Positions 52,953-60,072 of a DNA stretch of 64,000 nucleotides are shown piece by piece. Position numbers and translations under genes: made by a program. Location: contig BPGU01000002.1 in the NCBI GenBank assembly GCA_026003195.1, forward strand, positions 372,001 to 436,000. The letters run 5' to 3'. Source of the stretch: Armatimonadota bacterium (GTDB lineage: Bacteria > Armatimonadota > HRBIN16). Positions within the stretch are counted from its first letter, which is position 1, and each line of letters starts with the position of its first letter. The notes under the pieces are model-generated. The model was given only the letters and a program-made list of their open reading frames with translations. It was not told the origin of the DNA and did not search any database.

Positions 52953-54428
52953 ATGGATTCCAATGTTCGCGTGCGCTTTGCACCCAGCCCGACGGGTTCA
53001 CCGCATATCGGCAACATCCGCACCGCGTTGTTCACATGGCTTTTCGCACGGAAGCACGGAGGCGTGTTCATCCTGCGCATCGAGGATACCGACCGCGCCC
53101 GCTACGTGGAGGGCTCGGTGCAGGAGATTATGGATAGCCTGCGCTGGCTGGGGCTGGACTGGGACGAAGGTCCCTACTTCCAGTCAGAGCGTCTACCGCT
53201 GTATCGCGAGGTAGCAGAGAGACTGGTGGAAACGGGACATGCTTACCGTTGCTACTGCACACCAGAACGTCTGGAGGAGCTGCGTCGCCAGCAGGAGGCA
53301 GCGAAACAACCCACTGGCTATGACCGAAAATGCCGCTACCTCTCGCAGGAGGAGCGTGCCAAAATAGAAGCGGAAGGCACGCCATACGTTATCCGCTTCG
53401 CGATGCCTCTGGAGGGCGAGACGGTCTTCCACGATGAGATTCGGGGCGAAATCCGCTTCGAAAACGCGCTGATAGACGACTTCGTGATGCTCAAGTCGGA
53501 CGGCTATCCCACCTACCACCTCGCCAGTGTCACCGACGACCACTATATGGGCATCACGCATGTCATTCGCGGTGAAGAGTGGATTTCCAGCACCCCACGC
53601 CACGTACAGATGTACCTCGCGCTGGGCTGGGAAATGCCCAAGTTCGCCCATTTGCCCATGATTTTGGGTACCGACCGCAAGAAACTCTCCAAACGGCACG
53701 GTTCGGTGCAGTTCGTGGAGTACATCCAGCAGGGCTATCTTCCAGAGGCGATGTTCAACTTTCTCGCCCTGCTGGGCTGGAGCGCGGACGAAGACCGTGA
53801 ACTGTACTCGCGCGAGGAACTGATAGAACGCTTCGACCTCTCCGGCGTGCAGGAGAACCCCGCCATCTTCGACGGGCAGAAGCTGTTGTGGATGAACGGC
53901 GTATACATCCGACGCAAGCCGATAGAGGAACTCACACGGTTGTGTCTGCCATACCTGCAAGAGGCAGGGCTGATGCCGCAGAACCCTTCGCCAGAGCAGA
54001 TACAGTATGCCCAGCGGGTCATTGCACTGGAGGCGGAGCGCATGAAGCTGCTTTCCGAAGTGGTACCGCTCACTGAGTACTTCTTCCGCGATACGCTGGA
54101 GTATGAAGAGAAAGGCGTGCGCAAGTGGTTTACCCAGCCGTATGTGGCGCAGATGCTGGAGATGCTTATCGATCGCTACGCGACGCTGGAGCCGTTCGAT
54201 CTGGAACACATCGAAGCCACCACCCGCGCCGTTGCCGAGGAGCTGGGCGTGAGCGCGGCACAGGTGATTCACCCCACGCGCGTGGCGGTGAGCGGACGCA
54301 CCGTCGGTCCGGGGCTGTTTGAGATGATCGAGGTGATGGGCAAGGAGCGCGTGCTGCAGAGGCTGCGCACAGCGCAGGAAATGGTTCGGCAAATGGCTAT
54401 GACCGATGGAGGGTACCCCTCCCGCTGA
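52953..54428 (+). CDS. gltX: Glutamate-tRNA ligase
   Basis: The 491-residue class I synthetase charges tRNA-Glu, or possibly tRNA-Gln in organisms lacking GlnRS. The HIGH motif appears as APSPTGSPHIGN, the catalytic KMSKS-type loop as DRKKLSKRHGS, and the C-terminal anticodon-binding helical region is present. Usual length is about 470-500. ATG 52953 has GAGGTGAT positioned seven bases upstream; a GTG four codons earlier is within that Shine-Dalgarno and is rejected. It is followed after 53 bp by the converging thioredoxin-like gene. Confidence 0.97.
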   Translation: MDSNVRVRFAPSPTGSPHIGNIRTALFTWLFARKHGGVFILRIEDTDRARYVEGSVQEIMDSLRWLGLDWDEGPYFQSERLPLYREVAERLVETGHAYRCYCTPERLEELRRQQEAAKQPTGYDRKCRYLSQEERAKIEAEGTPYVIRFAMPLEGETVFHDEIRGEIRFENALIDDFVMLKSDGYPTYHLASVTDDHYMGITHVIRGEEWISSTPRHVQMYLALGWEMPKFAHLPMILGTDRKKLSKRHGSVQFVEYIQQGYLPEAMFNFLALLGWSADEDRELYSREELIERFDLSGVQENPAIFDGQKLLWMNGVYIRRKPIEELTRLCLPYLQEAGLMPQNPSPEQIQYAQRVIALEAERMKLLSEVVPLTEYFFRDTLEYEEKGVRKWFTQPYVAQMLEMLIDRYATLEPFDLEHIEATTRAVAEELGVSAAQVIHPTRVAVSGRTVGPGLFEMIEVMGKERVLQRLRTAQEMVRQMAMTDGGYPSR

Positions 54429-54481
54429 GCCGCCGACGCCGATGGCTTGGGGAGAGTATTGCCCTCCATCGCTTTCAGTAG

Positions 54482-55045
54482 CTACTGCACCAGCTTCTGG
54501 ATTTCCTGTTCAAACAGTTTCTCGTGCTGTTTGCTGAATCCAATTTGGCGCAGGGTGACCTTGTGCGCGCGGTCAGTGAAGATGGTGGTAGGTAAAGCTG
54601 TCACCCTGTAGAGCTCCGCGCCGGTGAGTTTTTCACTGTCCATCGCCACAGGCAAGGTGAGTTTGTACTTTTCGACAAACGCCCTTACTGCCTGCTTGTC
54701 GGAGTCCAGGGCAACGGCGACGATCACTACGCCTTTCGAGGCATACTGCTGGTGCAGCTTCTCGAGGAACTGGACCTCCCGGGTCCAGAACGGGTTACCG
54801 ATGTTGCCGAAGCTCAGCACCACCGGCTTCCCCGGGTTCCTTCAGAGGTAACACAGGGTCTCGCCGGTGACCACATTGGTCACATCAAAGGCGGGAGCGG
54901 CTGCTCCCACCGGCAGGCTCGAGGCGAACACTGCCGGGTTGCTGGCATCTACAGCAGGCGCAGGCTCTTGCTGAGCCAGAGTGGTCCATGCCACGCCCAG
55001 CGCGACGCCGCCTGCCACCAGCGCAAGCCATCGCATGTGTCTCAT
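54482..55045 (-). CDS. Thioredoxin-like (TlpA/AhpC-type) protein with in-frame TGA at a CxxC site
   Basis: The frame encodes a signal peptide (about 1-23, MRHMRWLALVAGGVALGVAWTT), a linker, the VGAAAPAFDVTNVVTGETLCYL segment ending at TGA (54842-54844), and then in the same frame RNPGKPVVLSFGNIGNPFW and a complete thioredoxin-like fold through LRQIGFSKQHEKLFEQEIQKLVQ. The first Cys and the TGA fall as C-Y-L-stop, where I recall planctomycete and armatimonad relatives having CYxC. The residue at TGA would therefore be the second Cys of the active site. Selenocysteine at this place is plausible, or it is a pseudogene. It is the last gene of the reverse-strand operon, 27 bp after the methyltransferase/MTHFR gene. 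Confidence 0.65.
54809..54830 (-). other. Hairpin 3' of the in-frame TGA (SECIS-like candidate)
   Basis: On the reverse strand, twelve bases after the TGA, GAAGC (54830-54826) and GCTTC (54813-54809) enclose a 12-nt loop containing GGU, at 18-20 bases from the TGA, close to the distance in the Escherichia coli fdhF SECIS. The stem is only five pairs, so this is suggestive only. Confidence 0.25.
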
Positions 55046-55072
55046 CCGTTTCGCCCCCTTCTGTGTAGATGT

Positions 55073-56899
55073 TTATTCTGTCAATACATCTATGACGGCT
55101 TCCGCCACCTTGTGGTTACCAAAAGGTGGCATCAGGTAGATACCCTGGGTCCTCTTTCGCGCCTGCAGGGCAAAATCCCTTGCCACATCGAGCCCGTACT
55201 TTCGAGCATCGGCGTCGTCCAGTTCTGCTAAACGCTTGCGGATGGGGTCAGGTATCTGCACACCCGGCACCTCATGGTGCATGAACTCCGCATGGCGCGA
55301 GCTGCGCAGGGGCAATACACCTACCAGCAATGGCAGTCCCAATTTGCCCACCGCTTCTGCTGCCCTCTCCAGCACCACGATATCGAAAATCGGCTGGGTG
55401 TACACCAGATGCGCGCCCTCCGCTGCCTTGCGCTTCAGGCGTTCGTCTTCCGCATGCTGGTCATACGCAAGGGGGTTGTAGGCGACGGCGATGGTGAAAG
55501 CGGTTTTCACGCCGATACTGTTTCCTGCAAGGTCCACCCCCTCGTTGAACCGCCGCAGGATGCGCACCAGCCCGATGGAGTCGATATCGAACACCGAGGT
55601 CGCGGTTGGATAATCGCCAATCAGCGCAGGGTCGCCCGTCACCGCCAGGATGTTGCGGATGCCCAGGGCGTGTGCGCCCAGCAAGTCCGCCTGAATCGCC
55701 AGCAGGTTGCGATCGCGGCAGGCGAAATGCATCATCACCTCAACACCCACCTGCTCCTGGATCAGGTGAGAGATAGCGATGGGGTTCATACGCAGCCGGG
55801 CGCGCGCACCATCGGAGATGTCGATCGCGTCTACGCCACGCTCTTTCAGCGAGCGTGCCCCTTCCAGCACCTTCGCCACATCTAGCCCTCGCGGCAGGTC
55901 CAGCTCCACCGCAATCACGTACTTCTTGCCCAGCTTGCCTGCCAGTTGGGACGGCTCCGCACGTGGCAGTTCTTCGGGTTGGACCGCCTCGACCACCTTT
56001 GCCGGAGCTCGCCGGGCGCGCGGTTTCACCCCCTGCAGACGTTCTGCCACCGCACGGATATGGGCAGGGGTCGTGCCACAGCAACCACCGATAATATTCA
56101 CGCCGATTCGCGCGAACTGCTCGCCATACTGAGCGAAGTAATCGGGCTGCGCTTCAAAAGCCACCTCACCACGCTGATACTGCGGCAAGCCGGGCGTGGG
56201 CATTACCGAAAGGGGAAGACCGGTTGCGGAAGCCATCGCCTGCACAATACCCACCATGCGCTGCGGACCCACCACACAGTTTGCGCCGATGGCATCCACG
56301 CCCCACTCTTCTAACGTACGCGCCACCTGTGCCGGTAAGCCAGATGCGAGCGTCTCGCCGTCTTCGATAAACGCCTTCTGTGCGATGACAGGAATATCGC
56401 TATCCAGCGCGCGCAGCTGGTGCAGGGCAATTCGGAGCTCATCCAGATGCGTGAAGGTCTCCAGCAGGATAAGGTCTACGCCTGCTTCCAGCAGCACCTC
56501 TATCTGCTCGCGGAAAGCCTCTCCTGCCTCCTGTGGCGCTATCTGCCCGATAGGCGCCAGCGGCTTGCCGACCGGTCCCACCGATCCTGCCACTATCACC
56601 GGCAAGTCGCCTGCCGCCTCGCGCGCCAGACGCACCGCCGCCAGATTGATCTCCCGCACCAGATGCCCCGCGCCATGCGTTGCCAGCTTCACGCGGTTCG
56701 CGCCGAAGGTGTTGGTCTCTATCAAGCGTGCACCGGCGTCGATATACGAACGATGAACCTGCCTCACCGCATCGGGTTGCACCAGGTTCGCCAGCTCGTA
56801 TGGCGCCTGCACACCAAGGCGCTGTAGCATCGTGCCCATCGCGCCGTCTGCGATGAGCACTCCTTCCTGGAGTATCTGCCGTAAACGTTCTCTCTTCAC
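55073..56899 (-). CDS. Bifunctional homocysteine S-methyltransferase/methylenetetrahydrofolate reductase
   Basis: The 608-residue protein fuses two domains. The N-terminal ~290 residues are a homocysteine S-methyltransferase with DGAMGTMLQRLG, GANRVKLATHGA and the zinc site GGCCGTTPAHIRA. The C-terminal ~300 residues are a MetF-type reductase with VEVMMHFACRDRNLLAIQADL, NILAVTGDPALIGDYP and a final flavin/NADH region. This domain order is that of Bacillus YitJ-type proteins, which make 5-methyl-THF and remethylate homocysteine from another methyl donor. GTG 56899 overlaps the previous stop as GTGA. It lies in a four- or five-gene operon. Confidence 0.95.
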   Translation of the reverse strand: MKRERLRQILQEGVLIADGAMGTMLQRLGVQAPYELANLVQPDAVRQVHRSYIDAGARLIETNTFGANRVKLATHGAGHLVREINLAAVRLAREAAGDLPVIVAGSVGPVGKPLAPIGQIAPQEAGEAFREQIEVLLEAGVDLILLETFTHLDELRIALHQLRALDSDIPVIAQKAFIEDGETLASGLPAQVARTLEEWGVDAIGANCVVGPQRMVGIVQAMASATGLPLSVMPTPGLPQYQRGEVAFEAQPDYFAQYGEQFARIGVNIIGGCCGTTPAHIRAVAERLQGVKPRARRAPAKVVEAVQPEELPRAEPSQLAGKLGKKYVIAVELDLPRGLDVAKVLEGARSLKERGVDAIDISDGARARLRMNPIAISHLIQEQVGVEVMMHFACRDRNLLAIQADLLGAHALGIRNILAVTGDPALIGDYPTATSVFDIDSIGLVRILRRFNEGVDLAGNSIGVKTAFTIAVAYNPLAYDQHAEDERLKRKAAEGAHLVYTQPIFDIVVLERAAEAVGKLGLPLLVGVLPLRSSRHAEFMHHEVPGVQIPDPIRKRLAELDDADARKYGLDVARDFALQARKRTQGIYLMPPFGNHKVAEAVIDVLTE

Positions 56900-57927
56900 G
56901 GTTCGCTACCCCGACGCAGACTCAGCCAGTATTGTACCCTATACGCTGACGCGCCGCCAACCAGCACCAGCAAGCCTCCACGCAGGCTGGGCACCGAAAC
57001 CAGTCGCGCCTCCTGGACCACCCCCTCCAGCGGCTCACTCTGCCAGAGCACCTGAGCAGGTGCGGAAAGAGTCGGCGGCACTACCAGAACCAGCGACTGT
57101 TTGCCCTCGCCTGCCGAACGGCTCACCAGCAAAGGTTGTTCGGGATGCAATGATTTGCCCAGCTGCGCGAACAGGCGGTCGTATCCCTCCTGTGTCCAGC
57201 TTCCCATCTCCAAATCGCGGAAAGCAAGAGGGGTCACGAGGCTCGCCCACTGTGCCCCATCGAACTGCTGAGGCAGGGAGAGCAGGCTGTCCATTCGCAG
57301 ACGCTCCAAGCGCAACCACCCTTCGCGCGAGGCGAGGTTCAATACACCACGCCATACTCCGCCCGGATAAGCTGCCACCGGCACATCCTCGCCCTCACGC
57401 AGGGAGGCGCAGGCGAACCAGTGGACCTCCTCCTTGCGTGTGCGCCTGGTGTACTTTCCCTCCTCCAGCGTGATGAGATTGCGTGGGGTCAACACCTGCA
57501 TTGTCTTGCTTCCTCTCACAAAACAACCGCTTACCATCCCGCGCAGTTCTCCGGGATCCAGGGGCGTCTGCCACTCTTGCTGCCAGTTTTCCCCTTCGCG
57601 TTTCCAGATGCGCAGATGCAGTACATCCTCCTTCGCACTGTCCCTGTGCAAGGTGACCAGGCGCAACTGTCCCTCGCCGCTGAAATCTACCAGTGCTGCA
57701 GAGAGGGTATCTGCAGGTAGCGCAAACTCCCACGCCTTCTGCCACCCGCGCAGGGGAGCGGAGGGTTGCTGCTGAGCTAAGGCGACAACAACCAGCCAGA
57801 GCAGCAGTAGCGCTATCGGCAGCAAGGCGGAACCTCTCCCCCGTCCCCTCTCCCACAGGGAGAGGGGCGTCACCCTCACAGGGAAGGGGGATAGGGGGTT
57901 AGGTCGTCTTCTGAAAACCTCACTCAT
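56896..57927 (-). CDS. Secreted hypothetical protein with a repeat-derived N-terminus
   Basis: The 343-residue protein starts at ATG 57927, which overlaps the TrmH-type stop as ATGA with AGAGGAAGAG upstream, so this start is supported. Its first ~34 residues (RRPNPLSPFPVRVTPLSLWE and following) are translated from a dispersed hairpin repeat; a membrane/signal helix follows (about 36-52, LLPIALLLLWLVVVALA). The rest is beta-rich, with ALVDFSGEGQLRLVTLHRD and LRIWKREGENWQQEW strands that look like FG-GAP/propeller repeats. Function unknown. A TTG downstream (about 57826) would remove the repeat-coded part and is the alternative. Confidence 0.65.
   Translation of the reverse strand: MSEVFRRRPNPLSPFPVRVTPLSLWERGRGRGSALLPIALLLLWLVVVALAQQQPSAPLRGWQKAWEFALPADTLSAALVDFSGEGQLRLVTLHRDSAKEDVLHLRIWKREGENWQQEWQTPLDPGELRGMVSGCFVRGSKTMQVLTPRNLITLEEGKYTRRTRKEEVHWFACASLREGEDVPVAAYPGGVWRGVLNLASREGWLRLERLRMDSLLSLPQQFDGAQWASLVTPLAFRDLEMGSWTQEGYDRLFAQLGKSLHPEQPLLVSRSAGEGKQSLVLVVPPTLSAPAQVLWQSEPLEGVVQEARLVSVPSLRGGLLVLVGGASAYRVQYWLSLRRGSEP
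57845..57867. repeat. Hairpin repeat inside the 5' part of a coding sequence
   Basis: CCCCTCTCCC (57845-57854) and GGGAGAGGGG (57858-57867) with a 3-nt loop repeat the element at 47476-47501. Here it sits within the predicted coding sequence, where it encodes the basic n-region of the signal peptide. Confidence 0.6.
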
Positions 57928-58670
57928 CTCTTCCTCTGCCTCTGTCGGAAGGTTTCAGCAGCGAGAATGGCGACCGCATGGCTGGCTGGCAAAGGCGGAG
58001 CATCCGGGCGGGTAGGGATTCGCACCGAGGCGTCCGCCATCTCGCGAAGGTGCTGGCTCAAGCCGCGCTTTTCCCCGCCTACCATCCACGCTACCGAGCC
58101 GCGCAAATCGGCATCATACAGCTCCATGGTGCCCTCTTCCAGCGCAGCCAGCAAGCGTACACCACGCTGTTTCAGCCCCTGCAGAGCGGGACGCAGGCTC
58201 TCGGGCACCGAGATGGGTAACCTCTCAAATGCCCCTGCGGAGGATCGCAGCACAGTGGGCTCGTCCTTCAGCCACTCTTTGCGGTCGCACAAGACCCATC
58301 CTGCGCCAAACGCCTCCGCTACACGCAGAGCATAACCCATGTTGTAGGCATCTTCAAAGCCCGCCAGCACGAAAACGAGCGCCGGTTCCCGCAGGCTGTC
58401 CAGCCAGGCGAACATCTCCTCGACAGGCTGATACTCTCGTTCCGAGCACAACGCAATCACCCCCCCATGCGCGGTATCACCTGCCAGCTGAGCCAGCAAA
58501 TCCGTACGCACAATCTGCACAGGCACGTCCCTGCTCAGCGCCAGATCCACCAGCCTCTCCAGCCGCTTCAGGTCGGAATGTGGGCTCAGCAGCAGGCGAT
58601 GTACCGCGCGTCTTCCGCAGGATAGTACCGCCTCCGCCGCAACTCTTCCCTCGAACACTATCTCGTTCAT
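57924..58670 (-). CDS. TrmH/SpoU-family RNA 2'-O-methyltransferase
   Basis: The 248-residue protein has the SpoU layout: an N-terminal substrate-binding region (VHRLLLSPHSDLKRLERLVD) and a C-terminal knotted SAM domain (from about 95). Motif 1 is degenerate (EDAYNMGYALRVAEAFG instead of NxxNxGAxxR), motif 2 is AWMVGGEKRGLS, and motif 3 is VRIPTRPDAPPLPASHAVAIL. Family members methylate the ribose of rRNA or tRNA, with G2251 of 23S rRNA as a common target. The degenerate motif makes specificity unclear. ATG 58670 overlaps the amidohydrolase stop as ATGA; it also overlaps the next gene by 4 nt. Confidence 0.85.
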   Translation of the reverse strand: MNEIVFEGRVAAEAVLSCGRRAVHRLLLSPHSDLKRLERLVDLALSRDVPVQIVRTDLLAQLAGDTAHGGVIALCSEREYQPVEEMFAWLDSLREPALVFVLAGFEDAYNMGYALRVAEAFGAGWVLCDRKEWLKDEPTVLRSSAGAFERLPISVPESLRPALQGLKQRGVRLLAALEEGTMELYDADLRGSVAWMVGGEKRGLSQHLREMADASVRIPTRPDAPPLPASHAVAILAAETFRQRQRKR

Positions 58671-59965
58671 AGGCTGCCGTGTCGCATGACATGCAGGATG
58701 TTCGCCCGCCGCCCTTCGATGTCGAAACACTCGTACTGATTCTGACGCATCACGCGCGTTGCTACCGCCATCGCCTCGCGCTCGGTCATGTTTTTCTCTT
58801 TGACCTCCGATTGAAGCGCGCGAAGCAACCCCTTCCGCGCCTGCGTGGCGTAGGCGACTGCCGCCCAGGGCAATCCCGTGTCTCCCCCAAAGACAAACAG
58901 CTTACGGATGGGCGCGGCGTGCAGAAAACGACGCAGAAAGTCCGCTGCGCTGTACGGGTCAATGCTCCATGCCCAGCACATATCTACATACACGTTCGGG
59001 TAACGCTTCGCCAGCGCAACCAGTTCATCGCTATACGGATAGGCAATATGCATCAGCACAAAGCGCGTTTGGGGATAGGTCGCCAGCAGCTCCCACAGGT
59101 TGCCCGCCGGTATATAGTGTACCGGCATTCGCCCCCAGCCGGCATAGTAGCCCGTATGAATCTTGAACGGCAGGTTATATTCTGCTGCCAGTTCCACCCC
59201 GCGCGCCCAGCACCAGTCGCCCAGACACAGTTTCTCCTCGGTCGTCACCGGCTGTTGACGCAATACCTTCTGCAATACCGCCTCCGCTTCCGAATCTTCG
59301 CGCGGATACCAGCGCAGGGTGCGCCCGTATGCGTGTTGCGCTTTCACCGCGATAGCGAACCTGCCGTATCTGTCGAAAATCGCCTCCATCGCCTGGCGCA
59401 AGGAGGGGAGATCCTTGACCTCCACCCCGCTTTCCTGAGCGATATCTGCCACGTGGATATCCCCCTGGCAAAAAGCCGCCCAGGAGATATCGTACAGGAA
59501 AAACTCCGGTGCGGAATCATCCGGCTGCACCACCCGGCGAAAATGGTCAATCTGCACATGGTCCAGATTGCCGAACTCTTTGAGGATGCGCAGTCGCTCC
59601 CCGGGCTGGCGAGCGTTTCTGCTGCGGCGCTGCGCCTCCTCCAGCGTTTCAGGCAGGAGAGAATCTATTCCGAAAGCGATTTTGGCGATCAACCGCACTG
59701 CCTCTCCGTAACCGGTGTACTGACACGCCTCCCATGCCCCGCGTATCCCCTCCAAACGTGAGGGTATGTCGGGGTCGGAAGCATCCAGCAGTTTCTTCAC
59801 TGCTTCAGGCGACGCGCCCGCTACCACCAGGTCGGCGGTGACGTAGTTATCGAACAGTTCCACCAGCACGTCCACCGGCGTTTTCAGGTAGTCCTGCTCC
59901 GATCGCTGGTGCTCATGCGTGTCCACCAGAGGCGTTGCCCAGATGTGTTGCTGCAAATCGCTCAT
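58667..59965 (-). CDS. Amidohydrolase superfamily metal-dependent hydrolase
   Basis: The 432-residue cytoplasmic protein has a TIM-barrel amidohydrolase fold. It shows the N-terminal DTHEHQR metal site, the KIHTGYYAGWG strand with His, VLMHIAYPYSDE, and the VFGGDTGLPW strand with the conserved Asp. This pattern resembles the uronate isomerase-like or TatD/PF04909 group of amidohydrolases. Which carboxylate or sugar it acts on is unknown. ATG 59965 has GAGGGAGGTG upstream; upstream in-frame codons are in the divergent promoter region. It is the first gene of the reverse-strand operon that continues to 54482. Confidence 0.85.
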   Translation of the reverse strand: MSDLQQHIWATPLVDTHEHQRSEQDYLKTPVDVLVELFDNYVTADLVVAGASPEAVKKLLDASDPDIPSRLEGIRGAWEACQYTGYGEAVRLIAKIAFGIDSLLPETLEEAQRRSRNARQPGERLRILKEFGNLDHVQIDHFRRVVQPDDSAPEFFLYDISWAAFCQGDIHVADIAQESGVEVKDLPSLRQAMEAIFDRYGRFAIAVKAQHAYGRTLRWYPREDSEAEAVLQKVLRQQPVTTEEKLCLGDWCWARGVELAAEYNLPFKIHTGYYAGWGRMPVHYIPAGNLWELLATYPQTRFVLMHIAYPYSDELVALAKRYPNVYVDMCWAWSIDPYSAADFLRRFLHAAPIRKLFVFGGDTGLPWAAVAYATQARKGLLRALQSEVKEKNMTEREAMAVATRVMRQNQYECFDIEGRRANILHVMRHGSL

Positions 59966-60072
59966 GAAAGCACCTCCCTCAGACAGGTGTGTACGGGATT
60001 CGCGACCGGCAGGCAAATCTCTTGCTAACGGAGAATCACATACGCACTGAATCGCACGGGGACAAACGTCGG

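Noticed and set aside
53193-54392. Open frame of 399 codons antisense to gltX
   Set aside because: It mirrors codons of a universally conserved synthetase. The product is His/Gln/Leu-rich with no fold.
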